From NCBI GenBank assembly GCA_949152475.1, contig OX424564.1:26658165-26722164 (forward strand): a DNA stretch of 64,000 nucleotides. The letters are read 5' to 3'. This document shows, piece by piece, positions 1 through 15,386 of this stretch; the stretch's first letter is position 1; each line of letters opens with the position of its first letter. This DNA is from Terebella lapidaria. Lineage: Eukaryota > Annelida > Polychaeta > Terebellida > Terebellidae. The notes beneath the pieces are model-generated. The model did not search any database, was not told the DNA's origin, and saw only the letters and a program-made list of their open reading frames with translations. A program made the position numbers and the translations under genes.

Positions 1-1
1 A

Positions 2-134
2 GTCGAGAGCTGTCTCGTGGACATACAATTGTGGATGTGCAGAAACAAATTAAAACTGAACCAGCATAAGACGGATGTCATGATTCTCACGTCAAAGAAT
101 AGATCGGGCCTACAAGATGTCAACAATTGTATTT
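2..134 (+). mobile_element. LINE reverse transcriptase fragment (cut by window edge)
   Basis: Reading from base 2, the frame gives a stretch typical of the post-catalytic part of a non-LTR reverse transcriptase: CLVDIQLWMCRNKLKLNQHK followed by TDVMIL. This matches the 'D...WM..NKLKLN..KTE' block that follows the YADD motif in CR1/Jockey-group LINEs. Homology seems to stop near base 134, where the flank becomes AT-rich. The 5' part lies outside the window. It is a decayed remnant. Confidence 0.7.
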
Positions 135-1316
135 ATTTTGGTCTAAATGGATTCCCTGTATATGAAACCTAGGTATAGACCCCAAAATGAACATCCTAGG
201 TTGACTCAGTCCGAAGTTATGGACATTTTGGTGAAAAATTATCTAAATTTGGCGGCCATCTTGGATTTATGGACATATTTATATTATAAATGTTTATTTA
301 ACCACCTTTTTTTTTTTCATGTACAATGTATAAGGCCCCTACAATGAGCAGCAAGGGTAACAAACATTTTATTTTGTAGACCTATGCAGCTTAAAGTGAA
401 GCAATCTCAAAATTCGAAATTTCGCGGGGCGGCCATTTTGAAAAATGGCCCGAAAACCAATTTTTGCATTGGATGCGCAACCGGAGACATATGTAATGTT
501 TATTAGTATTTAAAAACGTTGAGAAAAAAGTTGGTTTTGGAGGATCATGGGGAGGGGGGGTGCAAAGGGACCCCCCGTACATGCCCGACTATTATGTGAC
601 AATCGCATATATATATCAAGAAAAATTACTCGTAATCCCATCCCTCCCCCCGTTTAGACCAACCTTGCCTGTAAAATCATTTTACTGAGTAGCCAGAACT
701 ATTTGTTTACAAACACAGCGCGAGGATCACCATGGTCCCTCGCCCGTGTTTTCCTTACTGGGATTTCCCTAATACTGTGTTGACATTCTGACCAAACTCG
801 CATCGCCCGTTTTTGGTGATCAATTGGCTAAGAAACCCTTATTTCCATACAGCCTTGTTGCAGATAATGGGGGCATCTGGGTTAAATATAATCTGTATTG
901 CCGTCTATGATGAGAAAATGTGCGATAAACTGAATACTGCGGATTTGTTTATTACCGTTACTGCGCGCAGCTATTAATCTTCGGCACTCTCGTGACCAAT
1001 GGCGGGAAATTCTGTGAATAGGACCATTTTTAAGAAACACTAGTAGGTCTATTAAATGCAAAAATCTATCAACGTCATTCAAAATACCTTCGACATTTTC
1101 ATGGCATGTTTATTACTAGTATTTTATCATATTTCGACCTGCTAACAACCTCATGAATTCCGCTGGCACTCCATTGGGTTGATATTAAAGTCTCCTATAG
1201 TTTACACATTCATTGGAAATTTGAAAAGAATTTCTCATATTGCATACCAGATACACCGATTTTCATTTGTGGTGGTCTAGGAACCATGCATTGAAGTTTT
1301 GCTTATCTGATTTGAA
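135..1316. other. Non-coding AT-rich stretch with a palindrome-family repeat scrap
   Basis: No convincing gene. Bases about 150-460 contain GGCGGCCATCTTGGATTTATG and GGGCGGCCATTTTG, preceded by a block resembling one next to the same words in the arms of the long palindrome at 51.6-55.8 kb. This is probably a partial, diverged copy of that repeat. The rest shows only short chance frames. Confidence 0.5.
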
Positions 1317-1318
1317 TA

Positions 1319-1912
1319 TCGTCCCCCTAAAGCAAAAATGGCGTAACTCGTTTTTGGTAGTTTTGAGATAATCAGTTTAAAAGGTTTCTTGCCTTTAAAT
1401 TTCAAGTAAAAGCTTCCAAATTCAGAGACCTGTTGCATAAATTACCAAGTATTATACCACTTTAGTTCAATTACTATCAATGTTATTCTTACTTTTAATA
1501 AAATGACTAATTAACTAAGATTAGCATGACTTACGCCAAAAATGCTCTCATTGACAACTTACTGGACAAAATCACTAATGCAATTTTGGCGTATCTCACG
1601 GAGGTCCTAAAGCACAAATGGCGTAACTCAACAGCTAAATGCAATTTTGGCGTAAGTCAATACCCACTAGTGACGTTTTTGGCGTAAGTCACCACAAACA
1701 CTAGAACAGTTTTGGCATAACTCTAGATCAAAATGGCGTAAGTAAAGCCTCGAAATACGCCAATATGTTATAGGCTTCTAGTTATTTTATGGTGCTGAAT
1801 ACAACCAGGAGTGATATACGAGCAGGTAGTGGACATGTCAAGCATTACTTTGGTATGTCTCATTGAGTTACGCCAAAAAACGAGTTACGCCATTTTTGCT
1901 TTAGGGGGACGA
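1319..1912. mobile_element. MITE with long TIRs and iterated GGCGTAAGT motifs
   Basis: The ends are inverted copies: TCGTCCCCCTAAAGCAAAAA at the left and its reverse complement ending GGGGGACGA at the right, with the match continuing through ATGGCGTAACTCG. Both ends abut TA, the target duplication expected of a Tc1/mariner-type insertion, although ATAT is also possible. There is no transposase frame. Inside, short motifs of the form TTTTGGCGTAAGT/ACGCCATTTT recur about ten times in both orientations, mostly in the right half. Such subterminal repeats are usually transposase-binding arrays. Family assignment is uncertain. Confidence 0.8.
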
Positions 1913-2288
1913 TATCAAAAACCGATGTAGTTTCGTCTCACATACGCGACGTTTTTTCTATTTCATCATTAGTAGATGAGATATTTTCACAGTTATTAAA
2001 TAATAAATCATGAAAATACTTTGACCTTCAGTGTTCCTCCATTTATTTTTTGTCACACGACAGGCGTTAGCGAAACGTACATCAACACCATTATCAATAT
2101 GAAAAACATCATTTCAGCTATGAACACACGTAGATCATCCTTATTCATGTAGCTTAGCTAGATATAGCAATTCCGGTATGTGCCATGATTGAAGTTGCTT
2201 TGTAATCAGTAGAATCCATGACATCAGAATTAGCACAATCAGTATGAGTTATAGGGATAAAAGACTTTTCCCTGTGGTTCAGCCTGGA

Positions 2289-3485
2289 TCAGTCAGTATC
2301 TCCATGTTTCCTACGTTTATATTGTACGGCTTCTATGAATGGCACCAAAGCATTGCCAGTGAAGACGATGGTGGCACCCACAATCTCAAGAACGTTGGCA
2401 TGACCCGGATACATTCCAGAGAGTATTGTGTACTGCAGGATGAAGTTCGAAGGAATCTGGATTGTTTTGAGGAGGCCAGCGATAACAGGGTGACTGAGTT
2501 TATATCCAAATGACACGAAAAACGTGTGGCTTCCAGAAACCAACATATGACCGATGAGAAACATCGCACAGACCATCAAATATGGAAGCGTTGGTACCTC
2601 ACTTGCAAGCATGAGAACAAGCGAGATTAAAACTCCATTGACGGCATTCCAAAAAATATAAATCATGGTGTCCACGTTCGTCAGCTTGTAACGGATGACT
2701 AGGAGACAAGTGACGCTTGCTGGAACCTCCAACGCTACCAGGCTATATCCAATAATAATCCCGTGGTTCAATGCTTTGTTATTGTTAGTGTTTGTCGAAG
2801 AATTTCCTTTGTCGGTGACATCAACTGTCAGGTTTTTAGGCAATACATTACATGGTGAATGCAGAGCAGTTGAAGAATTCAGCAGAGAGTCACCCATCCT
2901 GCTAAAAATCAGTGGCGGCTGGACTACCAACAACACGCCCACTGCACAGAGACTCAGGGCTACTGCTTGGTCAACTTTGAAGGTCCTCGACATCACCACA
3001 GTTATTAAGAAGTAGATGAGCATCTCAAGACTCCTCGACAGGGCACAAGACACTCCAATTGGGAGGTAGTATGCTGCGCCGTAACTTGTGTAATTTATGG
3101 TTACGGCAGACATGGAAGCCAGTATCAGCCAACCAATTTTCTCTCTCTCAACGCGAACTTGTTTCTTCTCGGATGCCCCCACCATTACAACTGCAATCGC
3201 GAATTGGACCACATATCGAAGGGCGTTGAGTTCCGAGTGTGGAACCAGCCGATTCAGTAACTGAGCGAACATCTGTCCTATGGATTTTTCGATCATTCCA
3301 AACGCAACACAAGCATAGCCGACAAAGTGCACTTTGATGTCCGATGCGGGCTTTTCTCGGGCAATGAGGGCATCAGTTTCTTTACCCGAGTCCGTCTTCA
3401 AAGCGACGGCATCTTTTGAATGAGCTGAATCTTTCGAATCACTCGAATTGCGCCGGGTCTCGCTCATTTCCGTCAATTCTGCCAT
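2289..3485 (-). CDS. EamA/DMT-superfamily membrane transporter, SLC35G-like
   Basis: A single open frame of 398 codons with no intron. The first about 50 residues are hydrophilic and rich in Ser, Asp and Lys (cytosolic tail). About ten hydrophobic segments follow in two halves, as in the drug/metabolite transporter superfamily. The first half holds a segment like GYACVAFGMIEKSIGQMF and then a basic/polar stretch with LRYVVQF, the usual 'LR..vQ' signature of SLC35G-type EamA proteins. YLPIGVSCALSRS follows. A loop of about 50 residues with several N-x-S/T sites (NSS, NLT, NSS) separates the halves and would be extracellular or lumenal. The start at 3485 is the first ATG after upstream stops, just behind a T-run. 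A possible poly(A) signal (AATAAA on the minus strand) lies near 2045. Substrate unknown. The superfamily call is firm; the SLC35G placement is inferred from motif memory. Confidence 0.8.
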   Translation of the reverse strand: MAELTEMSETRRNSSDSKDSAHSKDAVALKTDSGKETDALIAREKPASDIKVHFVGYACVAFGMIEKSIGQMFAQLLNRLVPHSELNALRYVVQFAIAVVMVGASEKKQVRVEREKIGWLILASMSAVTINYTSYGAAYYLPIGVSCALSRSLEMLIYFLITVVMSRTFKVDQAVALSLCAVGVLLVVQPPLIFSRMGDSLLNSSTALHSPCNVLPKNLTVDVTDKGNSSTNTNNNKALNHGIIIGYSLVALEVPASVTCLLVIRYKLTNVDTMIYIFWNAVNGVLISLVLMLASEVPTLPYLMVCAMFLIGHMLVSGSHTFFVSFGYKLSHPVIAGLLKTIQIPSNFILQYTILSGMYPGHANVLEIVGATIVFTGNALVPFIEAVQYKRRKHGDTD

Positions 3486-4262
3486 GTCACTGATTCAAGC
3501 TTTACTTTTTTTTCAGAGAAAAATCGGTATCAATTAAATAGAGGTCGATCATTCTTCATCCGTGTACAACCGAAATCAGCTGGATACAACCAAAAATAGG
3601 CCACTTCACGATTCACCTCTTATGCAAAAATCCAGTGAGTGAGTAAGTATGGCACGCCATGTAATAATAAAGGCGATATCTTCAATGTTCATCTCATACA
3701 CTCGTGTTGATGAGCATCGGTGTTGTGAGATGTTTAGGCATTCGTTTAACATATAATGGCTTTTTTGTACCTTACAGTGGCTCATACGAGACATCATTCT
3801 AATTTCAAAAGTTCCAAAATAAATACTAGTAAAGAAAAGTAAACAATCGGATAGCCACACAGCCACACTGCTGCAGCACTTTTTTTATTGGAGTTTTGTT
3901 CGATAGTTGGTAGATCAGTATCACTGATACAGTTACTTTTGTCAAAGTTTCAAATTTCCCATATCAGTGACAATAATCTACTATTACCGGCCCATTGATA
4001 TATAGGATAGGTTGCTGTTATTATATGTTTTATTCAGTTTGCTCCGCTCACGGAAAGGATACAGGGACGCATACTGAAGAAGACATGTAATAACAAATAC
4101 ATATATATTTTATTTTGATTTAGCTGGGAGAAATTAAACGGATGTCATAAATGAGCCTCCGTAGTGACGCGATTCACAGACTACTATGTGAAGTCGAGTG
4201 TAAATTCAATTTCAATGGAATGCTACTATAGCGATGGTAAGAACGAGGTGGTTTTATGTGTG
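3486..4262. other. Upstream flank of the transporter, no gene seen
   Basis: AT-rich DNA just 5' of the minus-strand transporter, where its promoter and 5' UTR should lie. No TATA element can be chosen with confidence and no supported frame is present. Confidence 0.4.
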
Positions 4263-4363
4263 AAATAATACACTGTTACTGAGGCGATATACACGATATC
4301 ATGCCGAGCGTCAGCGAGGCGTGATGATCGTGTATATCGACGAGGGGTGACAGTGTATTATTT
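4263..4363. repeat. Foldback (hairpin) element
   Basis: Two arms of about 43-46 bases, 4263-4305 and 4318-4363, are inverted copies. The left begins AAATAATACACTGTTACTGA and the right ends GGTGACAGTGTATTATTT. The loop is only about 12 bases. The arms hold a few mismatches and one small length difference. The structure would extrude as a cruciform or fold as RNA. It is probably a small foldback transposon. Confidence 0.75.
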
Positions 4364-6302
4364 GTCATACATACCGAGTAAAACCGATTGTTTTTATTGC
4401 CAAAAACGACCAGAACCTCCCCAAATAATGTGGAATGGTCCTCATATCGCCCCTAGAGCGGGATATGAACAATGGACTCGCCCGTCTCGCTTCACTTCAG
4501 CAAGGCCTGTACATGTGAGACATACGTCTGCTCTACACGTAAGAGCAATACATAACCTTGACTAGGTGGCGCCAGTGTTACCTGGTATCGACACCATTTT
4601 TATGTTCTATATCCTGGCTATGATAAAGGAATGAATTTCGATTGTTGACACAACTCCTAGTAATGCCATACAAGGCTATAAACGTTAAATTTGTCGTGCG
4701 CCTTCTACTTGCAAATGATAGATTGAATACATCTAGACTGATCATTGATTGGTCATTCCAATCATACACCAGTATCATTGAAAATTATACTTATATCACC
4801 AACCCTCCTGTTTGGTCGCTGCTTTGACACCTATCGTCAAATGGATATGGGTTCAGTATGAACACCACAAACATATTGCAACATGGTATCTATATAATTC
4901 TGCCTCGACCCACAGTGTGTGCCGTCAACCGAATTAACTTTCGGCAATGATGACAATGACTCAAGCAAACAAACACGTGTTGTTGTTGTTTTGGCATACA
5001 CAGTTTGTACACTTGTTGTTGGCTGGTTCCACGCATGAAGGCGCGATATCGCCTCGTGGGATTTTTCATACAACACACTCTCTCTAGGTATGTATACACT
5101 GCCCGAGTGGAACATACAGACGACATACATTTACACTACTAGTATTTAGGGTCATATGCATGAGATATACTATTATACATGTGCGGGTATGGCACTTGAG
5201 TGATGTCGATTGTTGCAAGTAAGATCGCCAATGCCACGTAGTACTAACAGATGTTATAGTGATATCCGCCACATTGCTAATAGTTGAAGAATCAAATTTG
5301 TGTCAATCTATTACAATTAGTTGTTAATTACTGGTATAATCCTATACCACGTATAGTCCTATCAAATCCCTGCACCGTATTGGTCGTAATAGTGGCACGC
5401 GCCCTAATAGTAGACCACCCCCCTCTCTTCCACAAAAATGTTCACTCTTTGTAACCTTGTAATTCATCTCATTTCTTTCTAATAATTCTTGGGAGTGTTC
5501 CAATCGACATAGTTATGTTACTTGAATCATAATCAAGGGGATTGAAGGCTTGAGGTTTATCATTCAGCGTTTTTCTTATATTTGACCTCATTTTTGCGCG
5601 CGCTGCTGCAGGTCTTGCTTTGGCTCGTCGTGCTACTAACATGACTAACAGGACCAATACACCACGGTACTTTACGATCGCGTGTACGAAAGCGAAAAGT
5701 TTTCTCGGCAGGCCTACAGCGCCTCCTAAACATCCAAACCGCACCGAGTCTTGATTCGCGACCGTAAATAACCTCTCCTCCCTGCCTACACTTGGTCAAA
5801 TTCTGGATCCGCTCCTGGGTTACAATACTTGAAGCCACTACTGGTATTGGTAATAGATAATACTAAAAGTCAGAAGTACTCCATGTCTAATTTATTTGTA
5901 TCACAAATATATAGAACAAAAATAAATAACACATGAACTTAGTAGTGACAATGTATACTTGCACAAGGGGGATGCATGATGTACCATACTAGCAACTTAC
6001 ACACTGTACATTCTCTATCTGGCGACAATCAAACGAATCGTGTTTTATTAAACGGAATAGTGTTACAACTATAGAGCCACAGCGAGTACTTAGCTACAGA
6101 ATTCGAAAATATTATAAATTACTATGCAGTGAAGTTGAACACGAGTCATCATGGCTAAACAGATATCACGTCGAGGAGAACGTACAGGAACGAATCTCTT
6201 TCAGATGGTGTCAATATATTTGTCCTTTTGGCTGACACTATTTTATTTAATTGCGTTAGCGGTCAGTTCCTTAGTTGTGTAGTCCATGATTTCGGGTGTT
6301 TG
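4364..6302. other. Intergenic flank and likely CKMT 3' UTR
   Basis: No supported gene. The part nearest 6302 should hold the 3' UTR of the minus-strand creatine kinase gene. An AATAAA on the minus strand near 5887-5892 is a plausible poly(A) signal. Around 5600-5830 the DNA is more GC-rich and open in two minus frames, but the translations have no recognisable domain and are not called. Confidence 0.4.
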
Positions 6303-9920
<3,618 letters not shown>

Positions 9921-11082
9921 CTTGTGTATCTCCTGGTGTTGTGAATGTACCTTTTGGGGGGGGGGGGGGGGGGGTGTTCAGCAAGAAATTACGCGAATCA
10001 TTGCATACTGTTTTGTAAATATTTGAGCTGTAAGTATAAATCTGAAATATTAATCTTCAGTCTCGACTTCAAAATTCCAAGAAAAGACGGAAGCTCATTA
10101 TTTAAATATAGACTGAATTTGACAACTGGTATAACCAAATGGGCGTTTTTTGTTTACTAAATTTGTTTACAATCTCTCTGAAATTTCGTGCCAAATTAGG
10201 CCTCTAAGAATCAATCTACCCCCAATGATAAATTTTGGCACCAAATGGGATCACAGGAATTCACACGTTCAACACAAAACCTCAAATGATGTTTGCCAAT
10301 AATAGTTTTTCTGTTTATAGAATTGTTTGAAATTTATATGCTTTTATTTGGTCTTAACCCGTATTTTTTATTTCTACCTCCGAAATTGGAAAAAAATGGC
10401 AATCTACCCCAGTGCTGAATTTGAGCCCCAAATGGAATCACAGGAATCCAAACAAGGGTTGTGATTTGACTATTCATGTGTGAAGTTCGGTGGCCCCACT
10501 ATAAATAAAAGAAGTATACCCCGTTACTGGAGTGTCACCAAATTGTCTTTATCTACCAGCACGTTCACGCTATAACCGTTGTACACATGTCGATAAGGAA
10601 TGTACCATTAGTTAATTTTTTTAGTGAGAATACACATGACGGTTGTATTTCTTCTTCTCAAATGAGTGTGGGAATGTGTCAGTTAGAGTTGACAAATCGA
10701 ATAGACAGTTCGGGTTCGAGTTGCCCATCACATATTCCTACGCCAATCTGTGTGTAACTGGGGTCCTTATGAATCACTAAACCAATAGTCCTACTTATAT
10801 ATCGTTATATATCGTGTTTTACTTGGATAATATTATCCAATGTTATTATAGCATACCATGGAATAAAAAAAAACCTCCCTGGACGATTTGTTTCTCTTTC
10901 TGGTTTGTTTTTTCTGCAGTTGCATGGGAAGTACTCATCATTTAAGGATATGTGTGTGAACTTTACTTCAGTCAAAGTCCAAGCTGACCAAAGCCCAAAA
11001 AAAGCCAAAAAAAGTATTGGTATTATTTTTCAATTGTAGTATGGAGTTCTAGATCTAGTTGTAGACATAGAAAAGATCTATA
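9921..11082. other. CKMT upstream flank with a G-run and an imperfect direct repeat
   Basis: A run of about 20 G lies at about 9956-9975, 36 bases upstream of the CKMT start codon on the other strand. A segment containing CAATCTACCCC and AAATGGGATCACAGGAAT at about 10212-10261 recurs in diverged form at about 10401-10448, giving an imperfect direct repeat spaced about 189 bases. No gene was found. Confidence 0.45.
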
Positions 11083-11505
11083 GTCGGCATCATTGGTCTG
11101 TGAGCGGTGGTTTTCGTCAATTATTCCGTCAAAAATTAACATATTTCGATGAAATTTTGGCAGGAGTGTTATTTTATGTTCGCCTAATAGGTTATAAATT
11201 TTCGGAAAGATTGGTGTGTAAACAAAAAAGTTGGCCCATTTGGCCTATATATTTGACGGAATAGGAAAACGTTATCTATAGAAAAGCTACGGCGATCGGG
11301 GGCGGCTCACGGCCGATTTCTCCAGATTTTTACTATGGACGAGATAGGCCAACTTGTTTTACATCGCATCCAATCTTCTTGAAAATGCATTCCTAGTTAG
11401 GCGGTTATAGGATACATACCTGCCAAAATTTCATAGAATTATCTCAAATAATGACAGAGTAATTGCTTAATTAAAAACCACCGCTCACAGACCAATGACG
11501 TCGAT
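11083..11505. mobile_element. MITE, family A (GTCG.CGTCATT ends)
   Basis: Inverted ends: the left has TCATTGGTCTGTGAGCGGTG and the right has CACCGCTCACAGACCAATGA, followed by CGTCGAT. The interior has GTAAACAAAAAAGTTGGCCCATTTGGCCTATA, a block (given here in two overlapping parts: GTAAACAAAAAAGTT, then GGCCCATTTGGCCTATA) that recurs in the element inside the FAM151B-like intron (18807-20575). No transposase frame, so non-autonomous. Confidence 0.78.
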
Positions 11506-13013
11506 TATACATGTAGATCTTCGGAGTAGATATGGTGATCTTCTAAGTGAGCTGTAGGCGGGTGCACTCAACACTGCAGGAACGGATTCGAAACGAAGGG
11601 TGCTCAGGCTGACGACTAGATCTAGCATGAAGTGACCAGTGCTCGTACAAGGACCAGTGCTCGTACAGTCAATGAAACACTCAATGGCAGACACATTTTT
11701 CATGATTCTTCAGACATAAGCCGAATGGGAGTGAATTTACATGGAAACAAATAATTTCGACCACATTCATACTGTACCATGTCAGCAGCCATGACACATT
11801 TCATTGAATGTACGAGCACTGGTCACCACACTAGCCTAGTCTAGATCTAGATCTAGTACTGACCCTAGCCAATAATAGTGGGAAAGTCGGAAGTCCTGAA
11901 CACTCCTGAAGACCCTGGCTGATACTGAAAATCACAGTCCCAGACTCAGGCTTCCAGGTCTTCACTTTCCGACTCGTCGTCAGAAATATTGGTTCTCCCA
12001 AGATGAACAAGTGACCCAACCGTCCCCACCGATCACAAATTATTTTACAGTGCGCGTGTGGCTTTCCATACCAACCCCTAGCCTAGGAGTCTGGAGCTGT
12101 CTGAATAATAAGCTTACACAGTTAGGGCCTAGAGGGTCTACACGGTGGATTTATATTTGGGTGGATCTAGCTATACCATCCGTAGGCCTAGATTTAGGCC
12201 GACTGGACAAATTTCTTTGATTATTTGTGCACACTCACCCCTGCAAACTCTCCTGGGAGACTGGAAGGCTAGAACAAGTGACGTGTTTACAGACGATCGG
12301 AAGTCTGACAGCGTCGCTAACGCCAAAGCGTCATCTTCTGTCGTTGGGATGGTAACACGTGCTGAACCGGCTATGGTACGCTGTAAAACTTATATCAATA
12401 TTTATGTTTTGCCAAGGTTTTGTACGGTATTTTCGTGCATTTAGCAGGAATACTCTTGAAAACGAAATGTATTTTAACTGAATTTTGTAACAACTAGTCT
12501 AGGCCTACGCAGCCCGCCATTGTGATTTTCTCCTCGAACCACACTTGAAATAGGTGTCTACGTGAAATCAAGTAGACAAGTAGAGTAGGCCTAGGCCTAC
12601 TTGACCGTACTATTTTACTGCATTGTAGTAGGCCTAGGCCTATGGCTATGCATATTGCTATGCCTGAAGATACGATGAAGATACACAAAAACGGTTGTAC
12701 TTAATAAAAATTGTACAGTTCTACAACATATTCGAGCTTCGAATGGACACTGAAATATCAGCCGCAGATGTGTCGCTGTTCCGACGGATTTCCGAATTTC
12801 GGCACAAAGTCATGTAGGGCCCTTCCGTCGTTAGGCCAAGCTACAACTGATTGTCACCTCCATGAGGAAGCGACATATTCAAATACGATAAAAAGTTACG
12901 GCCCATGGTGGATGCGTTTGTCCGGCCCTGCTATTGTACCGCAGCATTTTTTTTTTATTGGTCTCAACAACCAGCTGGAAACAATCACCTAAAACATAGC
13001 ACCAAGGGTGATG
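11506..13013. other. Intergenic with small duplicated/inverted motif
   Basis: GACCAGTGCTCGTACA occurs twice in tandem (11634-11649 and about 11652-11667) and once inverted at about 11809-11826, so this stretch can fold. The paired palindromes TAGGCCTAGGCCTA occur near 12590 and 12632. The frame around 12011-12444 has no recognisable domain. No gene called. Confidence 0.4.
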
Positions 13014-13407
13014 TAGCTTACCGGCAATCATGAGAAATGCAGAGTACTGATTTCCCAACATATAAATTGTTACACTGATCTTAAACTCTATTGTCAAAAC
13101 ATGTTCGTGAATGTTGCTGGAAACACGAAACTTATACACGTCGTAGAGGTACATGAAAGGAATGTTTTGAAATCAAACAGTTTTTGAGAAAATGGCCACC
13201 AAAGTCCAAAACTGGCAATTTTTCGTCAAAAATGGCCGCCAAATCGGCAAAAACGATTCATCAAAAAACGTCTTTAGATACTGGCCCAGGGTATGTTCTG
13301 ACAAATTTATGGGGAAATTCATCATGTCAAAAAAAGTTACAGACCCGGACGGACGCCGGACGAAAAACCATGACAACAGCTTATCGGCCCAAAGGGCCGG
13401 TAAGCTA
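13014..13407. mobile_element. Short TIR element (TAGCTTACCGGC ends)
   Basis: A perfect 12-base terminal inverted repeat, TAGCTTACCGGC at 13014-13025 and GCCGGTAAGCTA at 13396-13407, bounds a 394-base stretch with no coding capacity. Just inside the right end, GGCCCAAAGGGCC forms a small palindrome and GACCCGGACGGACGCCGGACG is a GC-rich block unlike the flanks. It is probably a MITE or a composite SINE-like repeat. No convincing target duplication was seen. Confidence 0.65.
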
Positions 13408-15386
13408 AAAAATATTTCCCTTAGGCCTATATTGTTTTCAAATTTATTCATGCCTGATGGCTTGGTAATCATTATCATTGCTTGAGCACTATTCCGAAAT
13501 TAGATATCGTTCTTGAGTGAGAACTATAATTGTCGTCCATTTAAATTGTGATAATGGTCGGGGGAAGAAAGTTTGTCAAAAATATTTCGTAACGGAACCC
13601 TTCATATTTTCACTAGCGGGCATGCTGTTTGAGCATGATGAAATGGGCACTTTGTTTTGCAGCAGTTTGAATAAAGCACAAAATTTAGCCCATGGGCAAA
13701 AAAACGTTACCGGAATAATGTTTAGTTTTAAACCATAATTTTTTTCATCAAAATTGCCACATTGGCCTTTCAAGCTCATTGAAGGTTAAATTTAAGGTAA
13801 CCATCGAAACTGCAATATATAATGTTCCATTTGATACTGCCAATGTTTAAATCTATCTTGAAGTGTTCTAGGAGTTCAATCCATACACCTCCCGTTATGA
13901 AGGAAAAATTGTCAAAGGTCAAATTCAAAGTCACAATAATATTCACCATATATCATTTCATAAGTTCACAATTGATTCCTAAGCCATAAAGTTGATAACA
14001 AACGAGACATCAGCCATTTTGTACTCCGACCTTGGAAAGGTCAAGTTCAAACACATGAAAATTTTCTGCTTACATTTCCTATATGTACACAATCTACTAG
14101 TAGTCCCAAACTGTGGAGTCTAAAATCACAGTCGTCAAAGTGCGCACAGGATTCCTGTAGCGGAGTTACAGGAAGCCTGCAAACAATGGTAGGTTGGTAT
14201 TTTTGGTTGGAAACACATCCCAAACGATGTTTTCAGCAAAGCGACTTAGCAGATAGACTAACATAAAGATATTCTTTTGGGTGGTAGTTTCATTTGATGT
14301 TGACATCTTCGTTATTATTAACTATAAACACATGAAGTGAGATTATTCCTCAATTATCGTCCGATTGCCCTTTTGTCTACATGTAATCGCCATATAATGG
14401 AAATTGCCCACTGCTAATGTGCATGGGGGTTTATTGGTTCACAGTTGATCGAATTCAACAGTTAATGGGAGGTGACACTCGTCTGTTTGTGTTTGTCAAG
14501 CAAATGTTTATCGTAGCACACACGAGATATGTGCTGCAGGATACTAAAAACTACCTCCCTCCTGAAATTATAGGGGCCTAAGTGTACAAGTCAAATGTAT
14601 GAAGCATGTTAAAGTTATATTTGATGACCTACCCGGTACCGTGTTTTTGTTGTTGTTGTTTTTTTGGCTTTGCGAGAGTGGGAGCTGTAGGCTGTACATC
14701 CGCGGCCCGGTGGAGGCTTGTCGCGTGCTGGACTCCCACAGAGCGAATACGTCAAGAATTAATTTATCAATAATGATTCGTTCTGTGCTACTAACAATTA
14801 TAATGCCGACATAAGATCGTGTCTTTTCCCTGAATACTTTCAGAATCATGCATTGTGCTGAACAAAAACCTACCAGTGCTGAGTGCATGCACCTCAACGG
14901 AAGGAAATTGATTTATTTGGTTTCATCAAAATTGCATGCTTATTTTGAAGTGACATGCGGGTGGTACATATATACAGCACAAAGATTATTGATGTCTTCA
15001 TTGTCAGAAAGCAGTACCATGACGGGAAGAAAGTGGCTGACAAATGTCTTCACTTCTTTCAATGCACTGGTAAACCACATAATATAATGCGTAAATGTAA
15101 ACGCCTTGGATCGAGTCGTGGGCTGCCCTATAGGCCCTACGGGGGATATATTATCTGACATGACATGCCAGGTCCGAAATCTATTTGGACGTCCAGAAAC
15201 TACTTGTAGATCTATGTCGCCATCTGGTGGTGGATTTTGTCTAGGCAGTATCGTCATTATTCAGATGTTAGGATTGCCATTAGATTCGGACGACCGTCAG
15301 CACATGGATATAGATGTACGAAATCTGTTGTTAGCGGTCCGGCTCTCAAAAAGTACCGATACTTAGATAAGTTGCTGAATGAACGT
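13408..15386. other. Intergenic stretch, no supported feature
   Basis: AT-rich DNA with only short frames on both strands lacking recognisable motifs. It lies upstream of the possible PAN-domain exon on the plus strand. Confidence 0.4.

Noticed and set aside
5469-5838. Two overlapping minus-strand frames of about 90 residues
   Set aside because: Arg/Lys/Ser-rich with no known domain, and overlapping each other. The likely position is in or near the CKMT 3' UTR.
12011-12444. Overlapping short plus-strand frames
   Set aside because: No domain, no plausible splice structure, and rich in simple words such as TAGGCC and CTAGATC.
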